Positions 35,980 through 45,834 of a DNA stretch of 64,000 nucleotides are shown here, piece after piece; the first letter of the stretch is position 1; every line of letters starts with the position of its first letter. The position numbers and the translations under genes are program-made. This stretch comes from Hymenobacter sp. GOD-10R (lineage in GTDB: Bacteria; Bacteroidota; Bacteroidia; Cytophagales; Hymenobacteraceae): the NCBI RefSeq assembly GCF_035609205.1, contig NZ_CP141184.1, positions 1,364,001 to 1,428,000 on the forward strand, written 5' to 3'. The notes below the pieces were generated by a model, which was not told where the DNA came from, made no database searches, and was given only the letters and a program-made list of their open reading frames with translations.

Positions 35980-36010
35980 AACAGGCATCTAAAATAGATA
36001 ATGACCTGTT
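35980..36010 (-). promoter_or_regulatory. Leader hairpin upstream of susC, locus A
   Basis: Arms AACAGG (35980-35985) and CCTGTT (36005-36010), with inner arms ATCTA (35987-35991) and TAGAT (35995-35999), form a hairpin 26-56 bp upstream of the start. A second dyad, TACAACACTT and AAGTTGTTGTA, lies at 36076-36097. These are candidate regulatory sites; no regulator is known. Confidence 0.35.
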
Positions 36011-36139
36011 ATAATCATCTATATGACCTCAAAAAAAGTACCTCTTTTGCAAAAAAGCTTAATACTATCATACTCTACAACACTTAAAGTTGTTGTAATA
36101 TGTTATATGGATGTGCTAAAAAAATTAGTTGGCCTTTTG

Positions 36140-36199
36140 ATATATGTGTAAATAAAAAGCCCTGTAGAGTTCTACAGGGCTTTTTATTTACACATATAT
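36140..36199. terminator. 60-bp near-perfect palindromic terminator after susD, locus B
   Basis: Positions 36140-36168 pair with 36171-36199 over 29 bp, with only the central GT unpaired. The core AGCCCTGTAGA and its complement are flanked by A- and T-tracts. It ends 10 bp before the susD stop codon side at 36210 and terminates that leftward gene. Confidence 0.85.
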
Positions 36200-36209
36200 A
36201 AGTTACGAT

Positions 36210-37667
36210 TTATAACTTATCCCACCACAGCTTAGTAGTAAGTAAATCAGGACCTTGATGGGTCACAGCCTCAGCGCGATTGGCAGCATTTAGCGTTTGT
36301 TCGTTAGCGGGGTAACGGAAGCGTACAGGAATTTTGCCGCTTGCAGCCCCAACGGGACTAACTGCTACTTTCAGTTGAGGGTAATCGAGACGACGCCATT
36401 CTGACCACGCTTCGACGCCCTGACCATATAGGGCAATCCACTTTTGGTCGCCAATGCTTTGCTTATAGTTCGCAGGATTATAAGCGACACTGGGCTGAGC
36501 TAGGTAGGTCGTAACGTCAGCTCCGCTAAAACCATATTGGCTCATAGAAGCTCGAATAGCATTTTGATACTCAGTTGCAGCGTTACCACTTATGAAACCT
36601 CGAGCTATAGCTTCTGCTTTGAAGAACAGGACCTCCGAGTAAGTCATAAGTACCCCCGGCGCTTCAGCAGCTGCGAAATAGCTGCCAACTTTAGACGAAC
36701 TACAAAATTGACCAAATGCTGAAGCTGCCGCATTGGTCAAGCCGTTTGGAATACCTCGGTAGAAGGCGGCAGAATCACCACATTCGGGGTGATTAGCATA
36801 CACAGATAAACGTGGATCCTTGAGGCGAGCGAGCCTCGAGGTAAGCGTCCGGCTTACTCGATAGTCATCTCGCGTCAAACGGTTATTGTAGATAGGGTTG
36901 GTGTTAGGCGTGTTGCTCAAAAAAGTAAACTCGGCGTTATCAGTATTACTGGCGAACACTGGGGTAGTACCGTTGAGTAGCGTAGCTACTTCAGTTTTAG
37001 CAACGTCAGGTTTGGCGTCAACTAACCGCATCGCCAGCCGAAGTCGCAATGAATTCGCAAAGCGTTGCCAGTTGGCCATATTACCGTCGTATAGAACATC
37101 TCCGTTCACCGCTGCTCCATTCACGGCTATTAAGCCAGCAGCAGTTTTCAAGTCTGCTATAACGCCTGCATATACCTGCTCCTGCGTATCATACTTAGGA
37201 GTCAATATATTGTCAGATAGGCGTAGCGCTTCCGAGTACGGAATATCTCCGTATATATCGGTCAGAACCGAAAAGAAGTAGCTGCGCATAATCAAACCTA
37301 CAGCTTGCAGATTTGGATTGTTGGTAGCCTGACCCTGACGGATTAATTCGTTAAAATCCTGTAAGCCTCCTGCGTAAAATCCATCCCAGATACTCTGATA
37401 GGAAGTAGCGCGGAAAGCATAACGATCCTCGTCGGTGTACTGTACCTTCGCCCAATGTTGGATGATGAGTAATCCCCCATCCATGCTAGCCGGAGTATCA
37501 AATAAGCGATAGATGTTTGCTCGCTCTGCGTTGGTCAGAATATAAGCGGGGTCGCCAGTAGTTGGGTTGTTAGGGTTAACATTTAGCGATTCTAACCCTT
37601 GGTCACAAGCCCCGAGCCCTAATGCTAAAGGCAGGGCTAAGGCAAGTTTTCGGTAGTTGAAAAACAT
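36210..37667 (-). CDS. SusD-like nutrient-binding lipoprotein, locus B
   Basis: The 485-residue precursor has a lipobox ending LGLGAC with Cys21. The start of the mature protein, ESLNVNPNNPTTGDPAYILTNAE, together with IIQHWAKVQYTDEDRY and the block WDGFYAGGLQDFNELI, fits the SusD/RagB-like superfamily branch whose members often carry an N-terminal NPN motif (SusD-like 2 type). The C-terminal segment QKWIALYGQGVEAWSEWRRLDYP is characteristic. It is a surface lid for the SusC protein encoded 54 bp upstream on the same strand. Ligand unknown. Confidence 0.94.
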   Translation of the reverse strand: MFFNYRKLALALPLALGLGACDQGLESLNVNPNNPTTGDPAYILTNAERANIYRLFDTPASMDGGLLIIQHWAKVQYTDEDRYAFRATSYQSIWDGFYAGGLQDFNELIRQGQATNNPNLQAVGLIMRSYFFSVLTDIYGDIPYSEALRLSDNILTPKYDTQEQVYAGVIADLKTAAGLIAVNGAAVNGDVLYDGNMANWQRFANSLRLRLAMRLVDAKPDVAKTEVATLLNGTTPVFASNTDNAEFTFLSNTPNTNPIYNNRLTRDDYRVSRTLTSRLARLKDPRLSVYANHPECGDSAAFYRGIPNGLTNAAASAFGQFCSSSKVGSYFAAAEAPGVLMTYSEVLFFKAEAIARGFISGNAATEYQNAIRASMSQYGFSGADVTTYLAQPSVAYNPANYKQSIGDQKWIALYGQGVEAWSEWRRLDYPQLKVAVSPVGAASGKIPVRFRYPANEQTLNAANRAEAVTHQGPDLLTTKLWWDKL

Positions 37668-37721
37668 ATTTTGTTGAATTCAGAAGGTTGAAAGCACTGC
37701 AAAAAACTAGCAGGCTGAGCA

Positions 37722-40700
37722 CTACAACGTCAGGTTGATATTGAAGCCGTAGCTCCGAACTGACGGGATCTGCGTCGATTCTAATCCTTGTGTGTTGCCG
37801 CTGTTGAAAGATGTTTCAGGATCAATACCCGGCGCATGTGAGCTAATCAGCCATAGGTTACGACCAACGAAGGATAATCCAATGCCTTTGAAGAAAGTTC
37901 GCTCCACGAGTGACTTAGAAAGCTGATAGCCGAAACGCACTTCGCGCAGTTTCACGAACGAAGCATCGTAAACGGTACTTTCACGAGCATTGTAGTAGTA
38001 ACCATGGTAGTAGTTCTCGGCCGTGGCGCGCACATCATTCGGACGGTACGTGCCGTCAGCGTTTTGCTGCACTCCCGCTCCAATAATACCATCTTCACGC
38101 CCAGCTAGTGTGGCTTTAAGTGCACCGGAATAACCACCCCACATGTTAGTTTCGCTTTGCAAGTTGCCGCCTTGACGGGTGTCAATTGTGAAGCTAAAAT
38201 TTAAGCCTTTATAAGAGAATTGGTTGGTAAGACCACCAAGCCAATTAGGTGGATAATAGCCCAAAATGCGACGAGTAGGATCAACGAGCGGGGTACCATC
38301 ACTACCATAAACGATTTGGCCCTTGTACTCACCGTCCTGTACACGAAGAAAAGCATCGCCGAAGATGGCTCCATACTTCTCGCCCCGACGAGCTTCAATG
38401 TTGACACCGAAGCCTGACTGGCCAATTACGTAGTTCTGGATCTGACCAGCATCGTCAAATTTAACAACGCGGTTGCGGTTAGCAGCAAAGTTAGCTGTGA
38501 GATTCCACTGGAAAGCGGCAGTAGCGGGAAGTGGAGAAACCGTTAGCACAGCTTCAATACCACGGTTAGAAATCTGGCCAGCATTAAGCAGATTTGCTGT
38601 GTAGCCTGTAGTGGCCGACGTGAGTACGTTCAGAATCTGATCGTATGTATTGGTCTTGTAACCGGTGAGATCCAAACCAATCCGGTTCTGCAGGAAGCGA
38701 ACCTCTACCCCCACTTCTGCTGAACGGGTACGCTCAGGCTTTAGATTCGGATTGTAGTTCTGGTTGTATACAGTTTGTGTAGGTAGGCTGCCGAATGGTT
38801 GCCCACCAGTGTAAATATTTAATAAGCTGTATGGATCAGTGTCATTACCAGCTTCAGCGTATCCCCCGCGGATTTTGGCAAACGATAGAAAAGATTCTTG
38901 AATACCGAAAGCATCCGTTAATACAACCGAGGCATCCACAGAAGGATAGAAGAACGAACGGTTGTTAGCTGGAAGTGTGGAGGACCAGTCGTTACGAGCA
39001 GAGGCACCTAGAAAAGCAAAGTTCTTATAGCCAATACGCGCAGAACCGTATACGCTATTGATGCGCCTGTTGGAGACAGGATTAAGTACTGGGCTGTTGT
39101 TCTGGTTGCCGTTTGCGTCAAAGTTGTTATTTACTACTAACGGGGTCGATGAGTTACCCAAGGAATATAGACCAGGTACAGCCAGTTCAGGTGCCGCAAT
39201 CTGGCTTCGATTCAAGCGGTTGTCACGACGGTTAGCTCCCACCAAAACATCGAGGTTGAAATCCTCAGACAAGTTCTTGTTCGCATTAGCCAAAAATTCC
39301 GTGTTACGCTCTAACACACGAATTTTTTCTTCCGTGTAATCATCGTACACATCATTGCTGATGGTTTGGCTAGGTACTCTGCGCTGATTGAACTGATTAT
39401 AAATGTCGTTCGTCGTGCGGGCGGTTAGTGTAAGCCAGTCCGTTAAAGCATATGTCAACGTTAGATTACCAATAACACGGTCCCGTAAGTCGTCGTTGGT
39501 AGCTTGATAAAGAACGTAGTAAGGGTTGTTGTGATAATTGGAGTTCCAGCTAGCGTTGCTGTTGGTGCTCTTGTATAAACTCTTCAGATCTTGTACGCGT
39601 ACTTGACGACCGAACCAAGTATAAAGCTGCTGCATTACGTTCAACTCGTCGTAGCCCTGACCAGGACGGCGGCCACGGGTTTCAGAGTAGTTGACGTTAG
39701 TGCTGAATTTGAGCTTGCTTGTAATATCTACGCCGCCATTCACATTGACGGTATTCCGCCGCAGGAAAGTATTAGGCAAGATACCACGCTGATCTAAGTT
39801 GGTATACGATACCCGGACACCTGCTTTTTCATTACCTCCTGAGAGAGCAACGTTGTTGGTAAGAGTATGGCCTGTTTGAAAAAAGTTGCGTATGTTTTGT
39901 TTGCCGGGGCTTACCCAAGGCGTGGCTTGGCGAACACCGTTCACTACTGGCGAATTGTACTGTGGCAATAGACGTCCATCTAATCGAGGGCCCCAGCTTT
40001 CGTCTGTTCCATCATTGATTCCTCCACCTGCGCCGTCAACGTAAGAGAACTCCCCACCACTACCTTGACCGTATTGATCCTGGATATCTGGAATTTTTAA
40101 GGGCGACTCAAAGCTAGTTGTGCTGTTGATGCTAATGCCTAGCCCACGTGACTTACGACCAGACTTTGTTGTGATAACAATTACACCGTTAGCACCACGG
40201 CTACCATAAAGTGCGGTAGCATTAGCACCTTTAAGTACTGTGAGGCTTTCAATATCATCTGGATTGATATCAGACGCGGCGTTGCCATAGTCGACACCTC
40301 CACCCGAAGAGCTGTTAGAGAAGCTTGAGTTATCAATTGGCTGTCCATCAATAACAAACAAGGGTTGATTGCTACCTGAGATGGATTTAGAGCCCCGGAT
40401 CACAATTCGGGAAGAGCTACCAGCTGCGCCAGTGCTATTGGAAATTTGCACACCCGCTATCCGACCGGCTAAGGAGTTAACCACATTGGTCTCGCGCGCT
40501 TGCGTTAATTGGTTGCCTTGAAGATCTTGCACAGCGTAGCCTAGGCTACGTTTCTCTTCCTCACGTCCTAAGGCAGTCACGACTACTTCACCAAGCTGCT
40601 TGGTGTCATTAGCAAGCGTAACATTTATAGTAGAACCAGTGATAGGTTGTTCGACTGACAGATAGCCAATAGAGGTGAAGGTTAGCGTTGTCGCAGAGGA

Positions 40701-40898
40701 AGGAACATTGATGGAGTAACTGCCTTCTGAGTTAGTTGATGCGCCTAGCGCAGTGCCTTTTACCAGCACAGTTACGCCAGGCAAGCCTTGACCTGTGCCC
40801 CGGTCAGTAACCTTGCCGGAAATGGCTCGGTCTTGAGCTACTGCTTGCTGCAACAAGCTGGTAACGAATAGTAAAAACAAAAATAAAGTTTGCTTCAT
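37722..40898 (-). CDS. SusC/RagA family TonB-dependent transporter, locus B
   Basis: The ATG complementary to 40896-40898 (MKQTLFLFLLFVTSLLQQAV) gives a signal peptide and a 1058-residue protein; the frame extends further upstream without a signal-like sequence. The regulatory-like domain (GKVTDRGTGQGLPGVTVLVK), TonB box region LGEVVVTALGREEEKRSLGY, plug (IRGSKSISGSNQPLFVIDGQ, LTVLKGANATALYGSRGANG) and barrel are complete, ending YGFNINLTL. The plug lineage LGYAVQDLQGNQLTQARETN marks the branch often paired with SusD-like 2 proteins. It is first in an operon with the locus B susD gene. Confidence 0.95.
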   Translation of the reverse strand: MKQTLFLFLLFVTSLLQQAVAQDRAISGKVTDRGTGQGLPGVTVLVKGTALGASTNSEGSYSINVPSSATTLTFTSIGYLSVEQPITGSTINVTLANDTKQLGEVVVTALGREEEKRSLGYAVQDLQGNQLTQARETNVVNSLAGRIAGVQISNSTGAAGSSSRIVIRGSKSISGSNQPLFVIDGQPIDNSSFSNSSSGGGVDYGNAASDINPDDIESLTVLKGANATALYGSRGANGVIVITTKSGRKSRGLGISINSTTSFESPLKIPDIQDQYGQGSGGEFSYVDGAGGGINDGTDESWGPRLDGRLLPQYNSPVVNGVRQATPWVSPGKQNIRNFFQTGHTLTNNVALSGGNEKAGVRVSYTNLDQRGILPNTFLRRNTVNVNGGVDITSKLKFSTNVNYSETRGRRPGQGYDELNVMQQLYTWFGRQVRVQDLKSLYKSTNSNASWNSNYHNNPYYVLYQATNDDLRDRVIGNLTLTYALTDWLTLTARTTNDIYNQFNQRRVPSQTISNDVYDDYTEEKIRVLERNTEFLANANKNLSEDFNLDVLVGANRRDNRLNRSQIAAPELAVPGLYSLGNSSTPLVVNNNFDANGNQNNSPVLNPVSNRRINSVYGSARIGYKNFAFLGASARNDWSSTLPANNRSFFYPSVDASVVLTDAFGIQESFLSFAKIRGGYAEAGNDTDPYSLLNIYTGGQPFGSLPTQTVYNQNYNPNLKPERTRSAEVGVEVRFLQNRIGLDLTGYKTNTYDQILNVLTSATTGYTANLLNAGQISNRGIEAVLTVSPLPATAAFQWNLTANFAANRNRVVKFDDAGQIQNYVIGQSGFGVNIEARRGEKYGAIFGDAFLRVQDGEYKGQIVYGSDGTPLVDPTRRILGYYPPNWLGGLTNQFSYKGLNFSFTIDTRQGGNLQSETNMWGGYSGALKATLAGREDGIIGAGVQQNADGTYRPNDVRATAENYYHGYYYNARESTVYDASFVKLREVRFGYQLSKSLVERTFFKGIGLSFVGRNLWLISSHAPGIDPETSFNSGNTQGLESTQIPSVRSYGFNINLTL

Positions 40899-41255
40899 TG
40901 GTGAAGAATTTTGGTGAAAAGTGCTGAAGATGTGTGGATAAGGGAGTAAAAAGTTTAGGTAAAATGTCACAGATTAGACCTAAATTATACAATAGATACT
41001 CAGTATCATTATTTCTCTTCTAAAAAATCATCAAAAATTTACTTTAATACTGAAAACCTGTGAGTTGTGAATTGTCTTTTTTTTAGACAATTAAATATTG
41101 TATAGACATAATTGATCCGCAATAAAGAGAAGTTTCACAACTCAGTACTGTAAGGATCTTTAGTTACTGACGGGCTTTCGAAGTTTTATCTTAACTTGAA
41201 AAAATCTTCAAAACCCTCTTCTCTATTATTCTTTTTTCACCCCATCTATAACTGT
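40899..41255. promoter_or_regulatory. Divergent regulatory region between SusC loci B and C
   Basis: This 357-bp AT-rich gap separates two divergent susC genes. It contains nested inverted repeats: outer arms TGAGTTGTGAA (41061-41071) and TTCACAACTCA (41134-41144), and an inner hairpin AATTGTCT (41070-41077) and AGACAATT (41085-41092) with a T7 loop. A perfect DnaA-box-like 9-mer TGTGGATAA lies at 40933-40941. No clear TAnnTTTG promoter or small gene was seen. Confidence 0.45.
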
Positions 41256-44200
41256 ATGAAAAGAATTCTATTCTGGTTTATTGTGCTGACCTTTAGTTTG
41301 CTAAGGCAAGCAGCAGCGCAAGAGAAAGGCATATCTGGTCGGGTTACAGACCGTGCGACTGGGCAAGGTTTACCTGGGGTAACCGTCCTCGTGAAAGGTA
41401 CTACTGTTGGCGCCTCTACTAACTCCGAAGGTACCTACTCTCTCAACGCCCCCGCCTCGGCTACTACCCTCACTTTTAGCTCTATTGGCTTTGTCACCTT
41501 GGAGCGTGCCATCGGCAATGCTACTACGGTAGATGTTGCATTAGCAGCAGATAATCGTCAATTGGATGAAGTAGTTGTAACAGGCCTAGCTACTACAATC
41601 AAACGTTCTAACCTAGCTAATGCTGTAACAACGGTTAGTGCAAAGGATCTGTATGGCAGTACCCGTCCAGTTACTGTAGATGCTGCATTAAATGGCAAGA
41701 TTGTAGGCGCCAATATTGCACAAACTAGTGGTGCGCCTGGTGGCGGTGTTTCCATCCAATTAAGGGGTATTTCCACCATCTCAGGTAGCTCTCAACCACT
41801 CTATATTATAGATGGAGTGTATGCTGTATCCGATGAAGTAGGGAACGGCGCCGGCGGTACTGCTTTTACAGGAGCCGCAAGTGCAACAGGACGTACAAAC
41901 CAGGACAATGGTACTAACCGCTTGTCTGACTTGAACCCCAATGACATAGAGTCAATAGAAGTACTGAAAGGACCTAGTGCAGCAGCTATTTATGGTACGC
42001 GTGCTAACGCCGGGGTAATCATTATCAAAACTAAACGTGGAGTAGCTGGCCAAACTAGGGTGAGTGTTTCTCAAGACCTAGGTTTCACACAGGCTAGGCA
42101 TTTGCTGGGCTTGAGCGATGACCCTTGGACAGCAGAAAAGATCGACCGAGTGAATCTTTATTCGGCTGCACGCGCTCAGCAGGAAAAACAAAAACTAGCA
42201 GCTGCACAGGCAAGTGGCAAGCTGTATAATTACGAAAAAGAAATATTTGGTAATACAGGCTTCTTACGCAATACTAATGTAAGCGTGTCTGGAGGATCAG
42301 ATCGAACTAAGTTTTACGTGTCAGGCTCGACAACTAAGGAAGATGGTATTGTCAAGAATACGGACTACAGCCGTAGCTCTATTCGTGCTAACGTAGACCA
42401 AAAAATCGGTAAACTCATTGACTTAGGCATAAGCTCTGGTTATAACCGTTCGAAAAACCGCAGGGGTTTCTCCGGCAATGACAATAATGGTATTAGCCTA
42501 GCTTACTCACTAACGCAGATTCCTACTTATGCTGAGTTGCATAAGGATCCTGTGACAGGCTTATATCCTAATTCCGATTATACAGGAGATAACCCGTTGG
42601 CTATTGTTGAGCGTGCCGTCAACGAGGAGACAACTAACCGTGTGACGCAAGCTGCCAATGCAACAGTACACCTGATCGAAAAAGAAAAGTCTTCCTTGCG
42701 CTTTGCAGCTCAAGGAGGTGTTGATTTCGCCAGCAGCACTGCGTTACTAGCCTTACCATCTGACTTGCAATCGCAGGCTAGCTCAGCTAACCCTGGAGCA
42801 GTACGTATTGCTAAGAATGAATTTTTTAATTACAATCTGCAAGGTTTCCTAATTTACAATTTCACCTTAGGGCAAAATGTGAATTTGACCTCACAAGTTG
42901 GATTAGTGCGTCTCGGGTTGAACTCTAACTTAAGCTATCAACAGGGGCAAAACTTAGTACCAGGTCCGCTATTACCTAATCGTGGCTCACTCGTTACGCA
43001 AGATGTTCAACTGACCGATCAAGCCGACGTAGGTTATGTAGCGCAACAAGAAGCAAACTTCCGAGACCAAATTATCGCAACAGCGGGCATCCGTTTTGAT
43101 AAATCTAGCCGCAATGGAGACCCTAACAAACTGTATGCTTTTCCTAAAGGCTCGTTAGCCGTAAACCTAGCTAAGTTTGACTTCTGGTCTGTAGAGAAGG
43201 TAAACCTGGTAAAGCTACGTGCTGCGTATGGCCAAACGGGCGGACCTGCCTTCTTTGGAGGTACTTTTTCCCCTTTGACAAGCATAAGCATTGGCAACCG
43301 TCCAGGCTTTACACCATCCAACGTCGTGGGCAACCTAGCTATTGGCCCGGAACGGGCTACAGAGTTGGAGACTGGTATTGATATTGGGCTTCTTAATGGG
43401 CGCGTCAACATCGAAGCTACCTTTTACAATAAGAAGATCAAGGACATTGTCAATACTTATGTAACAGCACCTAGTACGGGTGTAACATCCATCCGTGCGT
43501 TCCCAGTAGGAGATCTACGCAATAATGGTCTGGAGCTAAGCCTAGGGGTAGTGCCTTTCCAATCCGAGAACTTTACTTGGAGTTCGAATAACCTTTTCTG
43601 GTACAACCGCTCGAAAGTAACACGCATTATTGTACCTGCTTTCTCCGCTAGTAGCGGGTTTGGCTCAACTTACGGACAGACGTACTTTGCCCTAAATGAC
43701 TCTCCTTCCCACTGGTATGGTACGCCTGTGAGTGCTGCTGACAACCCCGGTACTCCCAGCAACCTGACTGGTTATGGTAATGCGCAGCCGAAATTTCAAA
43801 TGTCTTTTCAAAACACATTTACGCTATTCAAAAACCTTGAACTCTCGTTTTTGCTAGCTTGGAAGAAAGACAGCTACAATAGCAATTTGACCTATGCGCA
43901 AACTGATGTTTATGGAACTAGTAAGGATTGGAGCGAACCCAGCGGTCAGACGGGCGATGCTGGAACTGAACTAAATAAGGGTGAATATCGACAGCTACGA
44001 GGAACTGCTTCGAGCAGCGTTTTCATCGAGAACAGCAGCTATGTGCGGTTGCGAGAAGCCTCAATTTATTACTCACTTCCTGTTAATCTGCGGACCAGCC
44101 TTTTCAAAGATTACGTGAGAAACATTCGTGTAGGTGTATCAGGAAATAACTTGCTCACCTTCACTAACTACTCAGGTTATGACCCTGAGGTCTCCAACTT

Positions 44201-44288
44201 CGGTCAGACATCTACTGCAGCTCAAGTTGACTTGCTGCCATACCCCGCGACTCGCCGCGTGTTCTTTCACTTGAATCTTGACTTCTAG
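41256..44288 (+). CDS. SusC/RagA family TonB-dependent transporter, locus C
   Basis: The ATG at 41256 (MKRILFWFIVLTFSLLRQAA) gives a signal peptide and 1010 residues; a TTG at 41196 would add a non-signal extension and is rejected. Domains follow the usual order: regulatory-like domain (GRVTDRATGQGLPGVTVLVK), TonB box region LDEVVVTGLATTIKRS, plug with IQLRGISTISGSSQPLYIID and IEVLKGPSAAAIYGTRANAG, then barrel ending RRVFFHLNLDF. It is divergent from locus B and paired with the susD gene 56 bp downstream. The N-terminal 100 residues are closely similar in all three SusC proteins of the window. Confidence 0.95.
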   Translation: MKRILFWFIVLTFSLLRQAAAQEKGISGRVTDRATGQGLPGVTVLVKGTTVGASTNSEGTYSLNAPASATTLTFSSIGFVTLERAIGNATTVDVALAADNRQLDEVVVTGLATTIKRSNLANAVTTVSAKDLYGSTRPVTVDAALNGKIVGANIAQTSGAPGGGVSIQLRGISTISGSSQPLYIIDGVYAVSDEVGNGAGGTAFTGAASATGRTNQDNGTNRLSDLNPNDIESIEVLKGPSAAAIYGTRANAGVIIIKTKRGVAGQTRVSVSQDLGFTQARHLLGLSDDPWTAEKIDRVNLYSAARAQQEKQKLAAAQASGKLYNYEKEIFGNTGFLRNTNVSVSGGSDRTKFYVSGSTTKEDGIVKNTDYSRSSIRANVDQKIGKLIDLGISSGYNRSKNRRGFSGNDNNGISLAYSLTQIPTYAELHKDPVTGLYPNSDYTGDNPLAIVERAVNEETTNRVTQAANATVHLIEKEKSSLRFAAQGGVDFASSTALLALPSDLQSQASSANPGAVRIAKNEFFNYNLQGFLIYNFTLGQNVNLTSQVGLVRLGLNSNLSYQQGQNLVPGPLLPNRGSLVTQDVQLTDQADVGYVAQQEANFRDQIIATAGIRFDKSSRNGDPNKLYAFPKGSLAVNLAKFDFWSVEKVNLVKLRAAYGQTGGPAFFGGTFSPLTSISIGNRPGFTPSNVVGNLAIGPERATELETGIDIGLLNGRVNIEATFYNKKIKDIVNTYVTAPSTGVTSIRAFPVGDLRNNGLELSLGVVPFQSENFTWSSNNLFWYNRSKVTRIIVPAFSASSGFGSTYGQTYFALNDSPSHWYGTPVSAADNPGTPSNLTGYGNAQPKFQMSFQNTFTLFKNLELSFLLAWKKDSYNSNLTYAQTDVYGTSKDWSEPSGQTGDAGTELNKGEYRQLRGTASSSVFIENSSYVRLREASIYYSLPVNLRTSLFKDYVRNIRVGVSGNNLLTFTNYSGYDPEVSNFGQTSTAAQVDLLPYPATRRVFFHLNLDF

Positions 44289-44344
44289 TAGCCTTAATAG
44301 ACCGAAAATTGTGCGGCTACTTCACTTCTTTATGATTCTCAACA

Positions 44345-45763
44345 ATGTATAGTTTTCCTAGAAATAAGTCTCAGATGCTTACACTTGTCAGTGCTCTGAC
44401 ACTGGCGGGAGTATTCACGAGCTGTGACCTTGTAGAAGTTGACAAAGTTACAGATCCTACCAATCCAAGTTTGACAGATGTTACCACGAATGCTTCTCAA
44501 GCGCAGCTCAATGCTTTGGGAGTAGGAGTAGAAGCGTCGCTCCGGCTTGGGCACGTCAACAACGGACCAAACAATCAAATTCTTGGCACTCTAGGTCGCG
44601 AGGTCTTCAACCTAGCTTTAAATGAGCCGCGTTGGTATACAGAGTTACTTGGTACTCGCGGGGCGTTGGATAACAACGCTTTCTATAGCAGTGCTGCCTA
44701 TAATGGCTTCGGACGAGTGATCCGGTCTTCGAAGGTATTTCTTGCTTCAGCACAAGCTACTGCGGTTATCAGCGATCAACAAAAACAGGGCATAGCAGGC
44801 TTCTGCCACACGTACGAAGCTCTGGGAAAGTTGCACTTGCTTAATTTGATGGGCGAGAATGGCATTCGGGTTGATTTAGATGATTATTTGAAGCCCGGCA
44901 AGTTTGTTCCGCCAGCGGAGGCCCTTACAAACATTCGGCAGCTACTCGATCAAGCTGCTACGGAGCTAGCAGCAGCCGGTGCTACGTTTGCCTTTCCTCT
45001 ATCGTCAGGTTATGCAGGCTTTAACACTCCCACGACATTTTTAAAAGTAAACAGAGCCTTAGCAGCACGGGTAGCACTGTATCAAGGAGACAATGCTGGC
45101 ACTCTGGCTGCACTTGGTCAATCATTTTACGATCCTGCTGGCAGTCTAACCATAGGTCCTAAAATTGTCTTTGCCCCAACAGTAGCTGGTGATGCTGGCA
45201 ATCCTTATTACCAAGTAGCCAACGGTACGCAGAATGCTTTGATCGTGGCGGCTCCCAATTTTGTGACAGAAGCAGAGACTGGAGACTTGCGTTTGTCGAA
45301 GGCCCCTCTGCGCACTGGCCCGGCACGTTCAGGTAATACTGTTCCAAGTACATATGAGGTGCGTTTATTCTCGTCACAGACTGCGCCATTGGACATTATT
45401 CGCAACGAGGAACTAATTCTAATTGCTGCTGAAGCAAAGGCTAAGACGGGCAATACTACTGGTGCGCTGGAAGATATTAATACTATCCGGACCAAAGCGG
45501 GTGGACTAACTGCGCGAACAGCTGCTTCGTTCACCCAGCAATCGGACTATATAGATGAGATATTAAAACAGCGGCGTTATTCTTTATTCTACGAAGGCCA
45601 TCGACTTGTCGATCTTCGTCGCCTGAACCGGCTAAATGCCAATCCGGCTCCTGGGCAAACATTACCCTATATCAGTGGGACAACCACAGCTGGTACGTTC
45701 AGACTCTTTGATCGTTTAGAAAAACCTTTTGCAGAGGTTTCGTGGGATGTTGCTAATCCTTAA
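44345..45763 (+). CDS. RagB/SusD family nutrient-binding lipoprotein, locus C
   Basis: The 472-residue precursor has a lipobox ending VFTSC at Cys27, with a fairly long basic leader (MYSFPRNKSQMLTLV). SusD-type blocks are ALGKLHLLNLMGENGIRVD, FLKVNRALAARVALYQGDN, RNEELILIAAEAKAKTG, ALEDINTIRTKAGGL and ILKQRRYSLFYEGHRLVDLRR, the last being the family's most conserved C-terminal motif. It is a surface-exposed partner for the SusC protein upstream. The ligand is unknown. A bidirectional terminator separates it from convergent prfB. Confidence 0.94.
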   Translation: MYSFPRNKSQMLTLVSALTLAGVFTSCDLVEVDKVTDPTNPSLTDVTTNASQAQLNALGVGVEASLRLGHVNNGPNNQILGTLGREVFNLALNEPRWYTELLGTRGALDNNAFYSSAAYNGFGRVIRSSKVFLASAQATAVISDQQKQGIAGFCHTYEALGKLHLLNLMGENGIRVDLDDYLKPGKFVPPAEALTNIRQLLDQAATELAAAGATFAFPLSSGYAGFNTPTTFLKVNRALAARVALYQGDNAGTLAALGQSFYDPAGSLTIGPKIVFAPTVAGDAGNPYYQVANGTQNALIVAAPNFVTEAETGDLRLSKAPLRTGPARSGNTVPSTYEVRLFSSQTAPLDIIRNEELILIAAEAKAKTGNTTGALEDINTIRTKAGGLTARTAASFTQQSDYIDEILKQRRYSLFYEGHRLVDLRRLNRLNANPAPGQTLPYISGTTTAGTFRLFDRLEKPFAEVSWDVANP

Positions 45764-45774
45764 GAATGCAATGT

Positions 45775-45819
45775 ATCAACAAAAAAGGCTGCATAACTTA
45801 TGCAGCCTTTTTTGTTGAT
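45775..45819. terminator. Bidirectional terminator between susD (locus C) and prfB
   Basis: Perfect 21-bp arms (45775-45795 and 45799-45819) with a 3-nt loop; core AAGGCTGCAT flanked by A6 and T6 tracts on both sides. Confidence 0.85.
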
Positions 45820-45834
45820 GAATAAAAGCAACAC

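Noticed and set aside
40933..40941. Perfect DnaA-box-like TGTGGATAA upstream of susC (locus B)
   Set aside because: It is a single 9-mer; an origin needs a cluster. The near-box TTTTCCACA at 13558-13566 before dnaA is also alone. No oriC is claimed.
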